Below, piece by piece: positions 7,804-15,440 of a stretch of DNA of 26,866 bases. Source of the stretch: Micavibrio sp. GTDB taxonomy: Bacteria > Pseudomonadota > Alphaproteobacteria > Micavibrionales > Micavibrionaceae. Each line of letters opens with the position of its first letter. Positions within the stretch are counted from its first letter, which is position 1. Under the pieces are notes generated by a model, which ran no database searches, was not told the DNA's origin, and was given only the letters and a program-made list of their open reading frames with translations. The stretch is taken from the NCBI GenBank assembly GCA_030824805.1, contig JAPJRC010000029.1, positions 1-26,866 of the forward strand. The letters run 5' to 3'. A program made the position numbers and the translations under genes.

Positions 7804-8873
7804 GTTTTTTCAATCGTGATAGTTTTTATGTTCGAAAAAGTTTCAGCATCTTTTCCAGCGTGCTTGCGCACAACATCCACGCTCGCTGTATAAAGTCCTT
7901 CGGGCAGCGGAGACGATTCGGGAATTTTGCGTCCGACAAACAGCATCTGTCGTGCACGGTTTTTATCCATCGTATGTTTCGTTTCCGCGAAAACTTTTTG
8001 ATCAGGCCCCATGATTTTCAGTGTGATGTTATCGCCATCCCGCACACCGAGAAGCACGGCATAAAACACAAGCGCATCGGCATTAGACGATAATGTGTCC
8101 GGTGCCTTTATGCCTTGATCAATTTGATCTAGTGTCACTGGTGCACTGTAAAAGCCCGTGTGCATGAATGATAGCGGCTGATAGGAAAGGCCGGAGGATT
8201 TTGTGAACAGCGATGTGGAGGAGGGGCCGCAAGGTTCTGAAAGATCGCGTCCTGTGAAAGGGTCCATGATTTTTCCGTCTTTCGTTAGCCCCAGATGTAT
8301 ATGCGGAAATTCCGTCATGCCGGATGCGCCGACCTGTCCGATTTTCTCGCCCGCCTTGATTTTCTGTTGCGGTTGAACGGCAATCGATCCGCGCTTCATG
8401 TGGCAGTACATGCCTTGCCAGCCGTCGCCATGGTCTATCAGAACCGCGTTGCCGCATTCCTTCTGATTGGCCTTGATCGTATCCAGTTGTTCAGCGCTTA
8501 TCGGGAAATGATCGTCCTCGCCATCCCGCACCCGCAAAACAGTGCCATCCCGCGCCGCCAGAACATTCACGCCGCGTTTCATGGCCGCAGCATCGGCAAT
8601 CGCAATATCGGTGCCTTTATGCCCTTCATAGGTGCGTGCGCCGCAGGCAGGATCTATCGCTTTGCCATCATCCGCGGGTCCGGCGTCCGGATAATTGAGC
8701 ATCCAGCAATCCTTGCCGACCACACAATCCACCGGCAGGCGGAATGCCACGGGACGGACGATTTTGAGAAGGCTCGGCGGGGCAGCCTTGTCTGTGCTGG
8801 CCGCAACCGCGGATGGCCCCAAAAAGGCCAGAACCCCCGAAAGCAGGACAAATATCTTTAAAAAACAGGCCAT
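7797..8873 (-). CDS. M23 family (LytM-type) metallopeptidase, secreted
   Basis: A 358-residue periplasmic zinc endopeptidase of family M23, which typically cuts peptide cross-bridges of peptidoglycan. The signal peptide is MACFLKIFVLLSGVLAFLG (cleavage near AVAA). Zinc and catalytic residues are visible: His85 and Asp89 in HKGTDIA, His158 in MYCHMK, and His191/His193 in PHIHLGL. A C-terminal domain of about 130 residues (from YQPLSFMHTGFY) is beta-rich and not recognised. The core carries extra cysteines (Cys50, Cys56, Cys77, Cys140, Cys157). The ATG at 8873 is chosen over a TTG at 8882; neither has a clear Shine-Dalgarno sequence. Complete active site, so probably an active enzyme. Confidence 0.88.
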   Translation of the reverse strand: MACFLKIFVLLSGVLAFLGPSAVAASTDKAAPPSLLKIVRPVAFRLPVDCVVGKDCWMLNYPDAGPADDGKAIDPACGARTYEGHKGTDIAIADAAAMKRGVNVLAARDGTVLRVRDGEDDHFPISAEQLDTIKANQKECGNAVLIDHGDGWQGMYCHMKRGSIAVQPQQKIKAGEKIGQVGASGMTEFPHIHLGLTKDGKIMDPFTGRDLSEPCGPSSTSLFTKSSGLSYQPLSFMHTGFYSAPVTLDQIDQGIKAPDTLSSNADALVFYAVLLGVRDGDNITLKIMGPDQKVFAETKHTMDKNRARQMLFVGRKIPESSPLPEGLYTASVDVVRKHAGKDAETFSNIKTITIEKTQ

Positions 8874-8968
8874 TGGGATCAACTATCGGATCAGCGCCTA
8901 TAAAAAACAAGACCGTCATTTTGCATATTGTTTGATTTTTTCCCAATATTAGCGTATCAGGGTGGACC

Positions 8969-9964
8969 ATGAAGCGCGTGAAAGGTCTTGATAAAGAGAG
9001 CGGCACGCTGGTCGGCATGGTTCATGCCGCATCGGTGACCGAAGGCTCGCGCTATGCTTACAAATACGGATGCGTTTACGACGATTGCGGCTGTACGTTT
9101 CATTGGCGCCGCGCCGTGCAAGCCAAAGGCAACACCGACCCCATCCCCGCGACTTTTGTAAAGAACCGCAGCTCCAGCCACAAGGACGGATGCCCCGCTG
9201 ACTTTGAAGCCATCCACCGCGAGAACAGCGAATACACAACCCTCAAAGACGGCGCTATCCATGTGCGTGTCAATTTTCCGCTGGGGTCCGCCCCTGTCGA
9301 CCGCTTCCCGAAACGCGGCTATCTTTCCGAAGAATTGTTGAAGGCCGCGCTAAACCAGAAAGACATCCAGCCGTTCGGTTCGTTGAAAGAACTTGTGAAA
9401 TTCATCGACAAGAACTTCGGAGGCATCGAGAGCGACGCTGCCGCCGAAATCATGGTCAATTATCAGGGCCGCGCCGTGGAATGGGGCAAACTCTATAAAG
9501 GAAGCGACCGTTACGAAAAGCTTTATGCCCGTTCACGCGATTTCAAATATCAGGATGAAGGCAAAGACACGCCGCCCATCATCACCGTAGTTCGTCCGGT
9601 TACCGATCTGGGCATCTCTGAGAAAGGGCACCGCAAATTCGGATGCGAGGAGCAACGCGTGAAGATCGAAGGCCGCTGGCAGCGCGTTATCCCGGTTATT
9701 GTCTGCGACAAATTCAATACCGATCTGGCGCATGCTATCGAGAAAAACATCGAAGACAATGAGACGATGCTGATCGCCGCGCGTCCGTTTCACCCGGGTA
9801 TGCGGTCAAAGCCCGCGCAATTCGGCGAGCTTCGCGTGTCCATGTTCATTCACAACGCATCGCAGCTAACCGTTGCCGATCCATCCTTGTGGCGGGTGCC
9901 GAGTTATGGCCTTGCAAAACAGATGGATCTGTTTCCATCCGCTCCGCAACAGGCAATGCGATAA
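8969..9964 (+). CDS. Uncharacterised protein with N-terminal Cys/His cluster
   Basis: Function not recognised. A 331-residue soluble protein, well translated by appearance (AGGGTGG before the ATG). The N-terminal 80 residues hold Cys35, Cys40, Cys42, His45, His71 and Cys75 (GCVYDDCGCTFHWRR and SSHKDGCPADFEA). This is a probable zinc-binding unit, with a layout loosely like the N-terminus of CoiA-type proteins, though I cannot show homology. The rest is mixed alpha/beta with ITVVRPVTDLG and WQRVIPVIVCDKF blocks and no nuclease motif that I can name. It converges with hslU, leaving one base between the stop codons. Base composition is like its neighbours. Confidence 0.75.
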   Translation: MKRVKGLDKESGTLVGMVHAASVTEGSRYAYKYGCVYDDCGCTFHWRRAVQAKGNTDPIPATFVKNRSSSHKDGCPADFEAIHRENSEYTTLKDGAIHVRVNFPLGSAPVDRFPKRGYLSEELLKAALNQKDIQPFGSLKELVKFIDKNFGGIESDAAAEIMVNYQGRAVEWGKLYKGSDRYEKLYARSRDFKYQDEGKDTPPIITVVRPVTDLGISEKGHRKFGCEEQRVKIEGRWQRVIPVIVCDKFNTDLAHAIEKNIEDNETMLIAARPFHPGMRSKPAQFGELRVSMFIHNASQLTVADPSLWRVPSYGLAKQMDLFPSAPQQAMR

Positions 9965-9965
9965 C

Positions 9966-11297
9966 CTAAAGTATGAATTTGCTGAGATCTGCGTTCTTGG
10001 CGAGTTCGGAAACATTCTTCAGAACATACGCCGCATCGATAACGACTTTCTCACCGCTGCGATCAGACGCCGTGTAGGAAATATCGTCGAGCAATTTTTC
10101 CATCACGGTAAGCAAGCGGCGCGCGCCAATATTTTCAACGCTTTCGTTTACCTCAAACGCCAGGCGGGCGATTTCATCGATCGCGTCTTCGGTAAATTCC
10201 AGATCGACGCCTTCGGTGCCGATCAATGCTTTGTATTGCTTGATAAGGCAGGCATCGGTTTCGGTAAGGATGCGTTTGAAATCTTCCTGCGTCAGTGCGC
10301 GGAGCTCCACGCGGATGGGAAGACGGCCCTGCAATTCCGCCAGAAGATCGGAAGGCTTTGCGTAGTGAAACGCGCCGGATGCGATGAAGAGAATATGGTC
10401 TGTCTTTACCGGGCCGTATTTTGTGGAAACGGTCGTGCCTTCGATCAGGGGCAGAAGGTCGCGCTGTACGCCTTCTCTGGAGACATCGCCGCCGCGCATG
10501 TCCTGACGCGCCGCGATCTTGTCGATTTCATCGACAAAGACGATGCCGTTCTGCTGGACAAGGCTGAGCGCCTGTTGCGTAAGTTTATCGTCATCCAGCA
10601 TCTTGTCGGATTCTTCGGCGATCAGAAGATCGTAGGATTGTTCCACGGTCATGCGCTTGCGTTTTGTCTTGCCGCCCATGCCCTTGAACATATCGCCAAG
10701 GTTGACCATGCTCATGCTGGCACCGGGCATGCCCGGAATGTCCATGAAGCCACCGAGCGGGTTACTGCTGTCAGCGACGTCCAACTCGACTTCCTTGTCA
10801 TTCAGTTCGCCCTTGCGCAGGCGTTCGCGGAAAGAATGGCGCGTCGCTTCGCCGGCGGTTTCACCGACCAGCGCATCGAGCACGCGGTTTTCCGCATAGA
10901 TCTCGGCTTGCGCCTGCACGCTCTTGCGCATTTTTTCGCGCGTCATGTGAAGTCCTACCTCGACGAGATCGCGGATGATGGATTCCACATCCTTGCCGAC
11001 ATAGCCGACTTCGGTGAATTTGGTGGCTTCGACTTTCACGAACGGCGCGTGCGCGAGCTTTGCGAGACGGCGCGCTATTTCGGTTTTGCCGACGCCCGTC
11101 GGGCCGATCATCAGAATGTTTTTCGGATAGACTTCTTCCTGCATCACGCCGTCGAGCTGCATGCGACGCCAGCGGTTGCGCAGCGCAATGGCCACAGCAC
11201 GTTTGGCGTCTTTTTGTCCGATAATATTGCGGTCGAGTTCGGATACAATCTCGCGCGGCGAGAATGATGGAGTGTCGAGAATCTTTGCGTCTTTCAT
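9966..11297 (-). CDS. hslU: HslU, ATPase subunit of the HslVU protease
   Basis: AAA+ unfoldase that forms hexamers and feeds substrates to the HslV peptidase in the cytoplasm. The 443 residues match the family length. Walker A GPTGVGKT is at 65-72, Walker B VFVDEIDK at 253-260, the variable I-domain lies between (with MGGKTKRKR), and sensor/arginine-finger region VNESVENIGARRL follows. The C-terminus ends in DLSKFIL, the tail that docks into HslV. It lies downstream of hslV and a 94-residue unknown gene on the same strand, so it is probably co-transcribed with at least the latter. Confidence 0.98.
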   Translation of the reverse strand: MKDAKILDTPSFSPREIVSELDRNIIGQKDAKRAVAIALRNRWRRMQLDGVMQEEVYPKNILMIGPTGVGKTEIARRLAKLAHAPFVKVEATKFTEVGYVGKDVESIIRDLVEVGLHMTREKMRKSVQAQAEIYAENRVLDALVGETAGEATRHSFRERLRKGELNDKEVELDVADSSNPLGGFMDIPGMPGASMSMVNLGDMFKGMGGKTKRKRMTVEQSYDLLIAEESDKMLDDDKLTQQALSLVQQNGIVFVDEIDKIAARQDMRGGDVSREGVQRDLLPLIEGTTVSTKYGPVKTDHILFIASGAFHYAKPSDLLAELQGRLPIRVELRALTQEDFKRILTETDACLIKQYKALIGTEGVDLEFTEDAIDEIARLAFEVNESVENIGARRLLTVMEKLLDDISYTASDRSGEKVVIDAAYVLKNVSELAKNADLSKFIL

Positions 11298-11340
11298 ACG
11301 GCGTAATCTAGAGCCGTTTGTGTGAGATTCAAGCTGTTAA

Positions 11341-11625
11341 TCAGGTCGGTTCGACAATGTGCGCGTTGATGGACGGTGCGGGCGCCTGAGTGATTTTCGG
11401 CGTGTTCGTCTTTGCGTCCGGATTGGCCGCCGTCAAATATTTCTCGGCAAGATCGTTAACTTCCACAGTGCCGAAAGACATCTGGATTTCGCGGCTCTCG
11501 CGCATCTGTGCCGTTTTCCAGCTTACGCTCAGCGAGCCGTCATTGCCGCGGCTAACGCCGCACACGGAATTTTTCGGGATGCTGTTTGCAAACAGCATCA
11601 GGTTAACTTGTTCTCTTATTTCCAT
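11341..11625 (-). CDS. Small uncharacterised protein between hslV and hslU
   Basis: Function not recognised. A 94-residue soluble protein with a predicted beta-rich N-terminal part (VNLMLFANSIPKNSVCG, GSLSVSWKTAQM) and a Pro/Ala-rich tail. AAGGG lies six bases upstream of the ATG, supporting translation. Position in the hslVU block and a candidate promoter at 11694-11666 suggest co-transcription with hslU. No similarity to hslVU partners is evident. Its codon use resembles that of neighbours. Confidence 0.65.
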   Translation of the reverse strand: MEIREQVNLMLFANSIPKNSVCGVSRGNDGSLSVSWKTAQMRESREIQMSFGTVEVNDLAEKYLTAANPDAKTNTPKITQAPAPSINAHIVEPT

Positions 11626-11665
11626 GACACACCCTTAGTCTTCTACGTCTAAACTTCGAGGGTCT

Positions 11666-11694
11666 GTCATAAAGAAAGTGAGAATGGCTCGCAA
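11666..11694 (-). promoter_or_regulatory. Candidate promoter for the 94-residue gene and hslU
   Basis: On the minus strand, TTGCGA (11694-11689), a 17-base spacer and TATGAC (11671-11666), about 40 bases before the ATG at 11625. It could give hslU a supply independent of hslV. Motif match only. Confidence 0.35.
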
Positions 11695-11713
11695 GTAAAA
11701 AGGCGGAATTTCC

Positions 11714-12277
11714 CTAAAGTTTTTCCAGCACAACGTTGTGATTGGTGTACACGCAGATATCGCCGGCGATTTTCATGGCTTTGCGCGCAATCGCTTCGGC
11801 GTCCAGATCAGGGCGGTCCGCCAGCGCGCGTGCGGCAGCGAGAGCGTAGTTGCCCCCCGAACCGATACCTATAATACCGTCTTCCGGTTCCACAACGTCG
11901 CCTGTACCTGTCAGGATCAGGGATGTGTCCTTGTCACATACGGCCATGAGGGCCTCCAAACGACGCAGGTACTTGTCCGTACGCCAGTCTTTCGCCAGCT
12001 CCACGCAGGCGCGGGTCAACTGGCCGGGATGGGCTTCGAGCTTGGCCTCCAGACGTTCGAACAGGGTGAACGCGTCAGCGGTGGCTCCGGCAAAGCCGAC
12101 AATAATCTTACCCTCCTTGCCGAGGCGGCGGATTTTGCGCGCGTTCGACTTCAGCACGGTCTGGCCCATGGAAACCTGCCCATCGCCCGCGATCACAACC
12201 TGATCGCCCTTGCGTACGGCCAAAATCGTTGTGGCGTGCCAGTTGGCAGAATTAAAAGGGGAATTATTTTGTGTCAT
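11714..12277 (-). CDS. hslV: HslV, peptidase subunit of the HslVU protease
   Basis: Threonine protease of the proteasome beta fold that forms a double hexameric ring capped by HslU. In 187 residues, the catalytic threonine is Thr16 in WHATTILAVRK, so a 15-residue propeptide is removed on maturation. Further family blocks are VVIAGDGQVSMGQT, NARKIRRL, GFAGATADAFTLFERLE and GIGSGGNYALAAARAL. No Shine-Dalgarno sequence is seen, and the best promoter would start transcription almost at the ATG, so initiation may be leaderless. Gene order hslV, unknown, hslU. Confidence 0.97.
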   Translation of the reverse strand: MTQNNSPFNSANWHATTILAVRKGDQVVIAGDGQVSMGQTVLKSNARKIRRLGKEGKIIVGFAGATADAFTLFERLEAKLEAHPGQLTRACVELAKDWRTDKYLRRLEALMAVCDKDTSLILTGTGDVVEPEDGIIGIGSGGNYALAAARALADRPDLDAEAIARKAMKIAGDICVYTNHNVVLEKL

Positions 12278-12284
12278 GGCCAGA

Positions 12285-12312
12285 TATCTAAAGGAAATGT
12301 AATATACGTCAA
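12285..12312 (-). promoter_or_regulatory. Candidate promoter of hslV
   Basis: On the minus strand, TTGACG (12312-12307, within CTTGACG) with a 16-base spacer and TAGATA (12290-12285). The -35 side also resembles the CTTG of heat-shock promoters. The predicted start lies near 12278, at the hslV start codon. Confidence 0.35.
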
Positions 12313-12321
12313 GGGCAGGGG

Positions 12322-12350
12322 TTGTTTTGCCGCCTATCGCCCTGTACGAT
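12322..12350 (+). promoter_or_regulatory. Candidate promoter of the TerC-family gene
   Basis: TTGTTT (12322-12327), a 17-base spacer and TACGAT (12345-12350). Transcription would begin near 12357, which supports the ATG at 12390 and not the in-frame TTG at 12327. Confidence 0.4.
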
Positions 12351-12389
12351 GGCCAAAATCACGCAATAAACCAACAGGGCCTGCAACTT

Positions 12390-13442
12390 ATGGATCTTAC
12401 GACACTTACCCAATTCCTGACCCAGGACTTCTTTGGCCATCAGGTCTGGATATGGTTTGCCTTCTTCGGCTTTGTTTTCACCCTGTTGTTTGTCGACCTG
12501 TTCGTTCTGAACAAAAAAGACCATGTTATTGAATTGAATGAATCGCTGCGTCTGGCGTCGATCTATGCCTCGCTTGGCCTGATGTTCGGTTTGTGGGTTT
12601 GGTATAACGACGGCGGCGCACAGGCGGCGGACTATTACACAGTCTGGCTGCTCGAGCTCAGCCTTTCTATGGACAATTTGTTTGTTATGTCCGTTATCTT
12701 CTCATCCTTCGCCATTCCGCGCCAATACCAGCACCGCGTTCTGGTCTGGGGCATCATCGGGGTGGTTGTCCTGCGCGGTATCATGATTGCTGCGGGTTCC
12801 GTACTGGTGCAGCAATACGCCTGGGTTCTGGTTGTTTTTGCGGTTATCCTGATCATAACCGGCATCAAGCTTTTGAAGACCGATACGGAAGAAAAGGAAG
12901 ATTACACGCAAAAACCTTTCGTGCGTTTTCTGAAGAAACACCTGCGTGTGGATGATCAAGTCCACGGTAACAACTTCTTTGTACACATGCGCGAGTCTGT
13001 CGGCTCAGACAAAATGGTCTGGTACGCAACGCCGCTGTTCCTCGCGCTTTGCACGATCGAATTGACCGACGTCATGTTCGCCTTTGATTCCGTTCCGGCC
13101 GCGCTGGCTGTTACAACGGATCCTTACATCGTATACACGGCCAACATCTTCGCTATCCTCGGCCTCCGTGCGATGTTCTTTGCCATCGAGCATATCATCC
13201 ACCGTTTCGAGTATCTGAAATACTCGCTGTCCATCGTTTTGATCCTTATCGGCTTGAAGGTGATCTATGTGTATTTCACCAAAGACCACGTGCCCGCGTT
13301 CCTTTCGCTCGGCATGACGGTCGGCGTGTTGGCCGGTGGCATTATTCTTTCGATTGTCAAAACGCGCGGACAGCCGCAAACGAACCACATGACCGATAAA
13401 ATCGATCCTGCCACCAACACGGTCCAGAAAGACGAAGTGTAA
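12390..13442 (+). CDS. TerC/Alx family membrane protein
   Basis: A 350-residue inner-membrane protein with about nine hydrophobic segments. The TerC signatures are both present: LLELSLSMDNLFVMSVIF in the first half and ELTDVMFAFDSVPAALAVTT in the second, with acidic residues inside the membrane that in Alx/MeeF-type members bind manganese during export. Role here is inferred from family; tellurite resistance should not be assumed. The ATG at 12390 has AGGG about ten bases upstream and fits the promoter. It is convergent with the secreted-protein gene, with one base between their stops. No yybP-ykoY riboswitch was recognised in the short leader. Confidence 0.92.
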   Translation: MDLTTLTQFLTQDFFGHQVWIWFAFFGFVFTLLFVDLFVLNKKDHVIELNESLRLASIYASLGLMFGLWVWYNDGGAQAADYYTVWLLELSLSMDNLFVMSVIFSSFAIPRQYQHRVLVWGIIGVVVLRGIMIAAGSVLVQQYAWVLVVFAVILIITGIKLLKTDTEEKEDYTQKPFVRFLKKHLRVDDQVHGNNFFVHMRESVGSDKMVWYATPLFLALCTIELTDVMFAFDSVPAALAVTTDPYIVYTANIFAILGLRAMFFAIEHIIHRFEYLKYSLSIVLILIGLKVIYVYFTKDHVPAFLSLGMTVGVLAGGIILSIVKTRGQPQTNHMTDKIDPATNTVQKDEV

Positions 13443-13443
13443 T

Positions 13444-13962
13444 CTATAAAGAAGGACGACAGCCGGTTGCGATCTGCTGCGTCAGGCCCTGCATCGTGCT
13501 GTCCGAAACGTGCCAGAGCCAATTCATGGTTTTGCCTTCGGTGGATTCGAAAAGCTTTCCATGTTCCGGTGCTGTCTCATGCATCAGCGCGACATGGCCC
13601 TGATAAATTTCAATCGCTGCGATCACGTTGCCCGGATCTTTTGCCAGAAAAGCGCGGCCCTCTTCGGTGCCGGCTTTATACTTGCTGAAAGAGGGGCCGA
13701 TAAGATAGCGGTCTTCAAACCAGCGGCCGACTTTGGCGAGCGCCGCATCGATATCATTTATATTTTCATCGCTGAAGAAGGATACAATCCGCATGGCGCA
13801 GCGGGACCGGTTGCCTTCTAGCTCCGGCGCAGGTAAAGGCGCCGGAAGCTCTTTAGGGATAACCATTGTTCCCACGGCCGGACCAATGTTAGCCTGTACG
13901 GGCGTTGCTGTCAGAAAAGGGGCGCTCAGTGCGGCGGCCTGCAGAAGTTTGGCGATCGACAT
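13444..13962 (-). CDS. Uncharacterised secreted protein
   Basis: Function not recognised. A 172-residue protein with a signal peptide (MSIAKLLQAAALSAPFLTAT, cleavage near VQA), so periplasmic or exported. The mature part has NRSRCAMRIVSFFSDENIND, an IYQGHVALMHETAPEHGK helix and a C-terminal MNWLWHVSDSTM region. Two cysteines (near residues 55 and 168) might pair. GAGAG lies seven bases before the ATG. It is divergent from hisB and convergent with the TerC-family gene. Confidence 0.72.
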   Translation of the reverse strand: MSIAKLLQAAALSAPFLTATPVQANIGPAVGTMVIPKELPAPLPAPELEGNRSRCAMRIVSFFSDENINDIDAALAKVGRWFEDRYLIGPSFSKYKAGTEEGRAFLAKDPGNVIAAIEIYQGHVALMHETAPEHGKLFESTEGKTMNWLWHVSDSTMQGLTQQIATGCRPSL

Positions 13963-14055
13963 TAATATTCTCTCTCGAATAGTTTTTTATAATTTGTTAT
14001 GTAATGGGCGCAGACCATAGGGTCGGTCCGCATTAAAAGCAAGGATTTTGAAATT

Positions 14056-14652
14056 ATGAGCAACCGCACCGCAGACGTGAGCCGCAAGACCAAGGAGACG
14101 GATATTAATCTTTCCATCGGTTTGGACGGCACGGGCAAATCCGACATAAACACGGGCGTGGCGTTCTTTGACCATATGCTGGAGCAGCTGGCCAAGCACG
14201 GCCTGTTTGACCTGACCGTTTCCTGCAGGGGCGATCTCGAGATCGACGCCCACCACACGGTGGAAGACACGGGCATTGCGTTGGGCCAAGCGATCAAGCA
14301 GGCGCTGGGCGACAAAATGGGCATCCGCCGTTACGGCCATTCCTATGTGCCGATGGACGAGGCGCTTTCGCGCGTGGCGCTCGACCTTTCCAACCGCCCC
14401 TTCCTTGTCTGGAAGGTTTGCTTCACCATCGACCGGCTGGGCGAGCAGATGGAAACGGAACTGTTCCAGGAATTTTTCCATGCAGTGGCACAAGCGGGCG
14501 GCATCACGCTGCATGTCGAAAACCTGTATGCGGATAACAACCATCACCGCATAGAAAGCGTGTTCAAGGCGTTCGCCAAGGCGCTGCGCATGGCCACCGA
14601 GCATGATCCGCGTGCCGAAGGACAGTTGCCCTCGACCAAGGGCGCCCTGTAA
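14056..14652 (+). CDS. hisB: Imidazoleglycerol-phosphate dehydratase
   Basis: Removes water from imidazoleglycerol phosphate to give imidazoleacetol phosphate, the sixth step of histidine synthesis. The 198 residues match the monofunctional enzyme. Both manganese-binding motifs are intact: HHTVED at 66-71 in the first half and NNHHRIESVFKAFAKAL in the second, with FFDHML near residue 40. The start at 14056 follows CAAGGA about twelve bases upstream. It is read toward the stress-type membrane pair, which has its own promoter, and is separated from hisH by the HisD-family gene on the other strand. Confidence 0.98.
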   Translation: MSNRTADVSRKTKETDINLSIGLDGTGKSDINTGVAFFDHMLEQLAKHGLFDLTVSCRGDLEIDAHHTVEDTGIALGQAIKQALGDKMGIRRYGHSYVPMDEALSRVALDLSNRPFLVWKVCFTIDRLGEQMETELFQEFFHAVAQAGGITLHVENLYADNNHHRIESVFKAFAKALRMATEHDPRAEGQLPSTKGAL

Positions 14653-14669
14653 GACATTCTTTTCCTTTC

Positions 14670-14694
14670 GGAACTTTAGACAATCTTGTCCGTT
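14670..14694 (+). promoter_or_regulatory. EcfG-type general stress response promoter
   Basis: GGAAC (14670-14674), a 16-base spacer and CGTT (14691-14694) match exactly the promoter consensus of the alphaproteobacterial general stress sigma factor EcfG. It lies 42 bases upstream of the 24-residue membrane protein gene, in the intergenic gap after hisB. No other perfect match was noticed at a gene start in this window. Confidence 0.75.
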
Positions 14695-14735
14695 AACAGA
14701 CTCGGTTGATTAAAAGATTTCTAAAGGAGAAAGTC

Positions 14736-14810
14736 ATGAATTCTATTATTTATCTCGTCGGACTGGTCGTCGTTGTGATGGCTATCCTCTCGTTCCTCGG
14801 CCTGCATTAA
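14736..14810 (+). CDS. 24-residue single-span membrane protein
   Basis: A very small gene with a strong Shine-Dalgarno sequence (AAAGGAGA, five bases upstream). It encodes 24 residues, nearly all one hydrophobic helix (MNSIIYLVGLVVVVMAILSF, ending GLH). I recall near-identical tiny proteins as a recurrent unannotated gene in alphaproteobacteria. It sits between an EcfG-type promoter and the PhnA-like membrane protein, 11 bases before that gene, so both are probably in one stress-induced operon. Function unknown; a helper or partner of the larger membrane protein is a reasonable guess. Confidence 0.75.
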   Translation: MNSIIYLVGLVVVVMAILSFLGLH

Positions 14811-14821
14811 GAGAGGCCGCC

Positions 14822-15397
14822 ATGGAAAATCGTTCCTATATTGAATGGGGTGCAATTGTTGCAGGCACTGTCGTGGCTCTGGCAATCACCACCGTTCTTC
14901 TGCAATTCGGCGCCGCTGTGGGTCTTACGCAAACCTCGCCGCAACTGAGTGCGGACGCGAACATCACGCCGGGATTCGTGCTCGGCACCGGTATCTGGCT
15001 GCTTTGGGTGCAGATCATTTCGTCTTTGACAGGCGGATATCTGGCTGGCCGCATGCGCACGCCTATCGCCGATGTAAATGCAACGGCGCATGAAAGCGAT
15101 ATGCGTGACGGCGTGCACGGTCTTGTCGTCTGGGCGCTTGCAACAGTGCTTGTTGTTATTGCGGTCGGCGCGGTGACATCGATAGCGGCTTTGACGGATA
15201 ACCCCGTTGAAGATGCGAGACGCATTGCCGATATCCCTGCTGCGGAAAAGAACGCCACAGTGATCTTCGCCTTCTTTGCGGCGGCAAGCTCGCTGGTGTC
15301 GGCTGTTATTTCGTGGGCTGCGGCCACGGCCGGCGGCAATCACCGCGATACGCGAGCCGATCATACGAAGTATTTCACGTTCCGCGTAATACGCTAA
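14822..15397 (+). CDS. PhnA-like four-span membrane protein
   Basis: A 191-residue inner-membrane protein with about four hydrophobic spans (near residues 10-34, 52-76, 100-124 and 145-168). The sequence WGAIVAGTVVALAITTVLLQ, the GGYLAGRMRTP loop and the ESDMRDGVHGLVVWALATV block resemble alphaproteobacterial proteins usually labelled PhnA-like; that label is historical and does not imply phosphonate metabolism. GAGAGG lies five bases before the ATG. It follows the 24-residue membrane gene under an EcfG-type promoter and is closed by a strong terminator, so a role in the general stress response is inferred. Molecular function unknown. Confidence 0.82.
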   Translation: MENRSYIEWGAIVAGTVVALAITTVLLQFGAAVGLTQTSPQLSADANITPGFVLGTGIWLLWVQIISSLTGGYLAGRMRTPIADVNATAHESDMRDGVHGLVVWALATVLVVIAVGAVTSIAALTDNPVEDARRIADIPAAEKNATVIFAFFAAASSLVSAVISWAAATAGGNHRDTRADHTKYFTFRVIR

Positions 15398-15401
15398 AAT
15401 G

Positions 15402-15440
15402 AAAAACCCCCGCCAAAGATCATTTTGCGGGGGTTTTTTT
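15402..15440. terminator. Bidirectional rho-independent terminator
   Basis: A 12-bp stem (15402-15413 with 15427-15438, core CCCCCGC/GCGGGGG) with A-rich and T-rich flanks works in both directions. It ends the stress membrane operon on the plus strand. On the minus strand it begins at the stop codon of the HisD-family gene. Confidence 0.9.

Noticed and set aside
9873..11267. 464-codon plus-strand frame opposite hslU
   Set aside because: hslU on the other strand is beyond doubt; the frame has no recognisable domain.
12278..12389. Possible yybP-ykoY manganese riboswitch before the TerC-family gene
   Set aside because: The short leader lacks the conserved core I would expect; only a promoter-like pair is visible.
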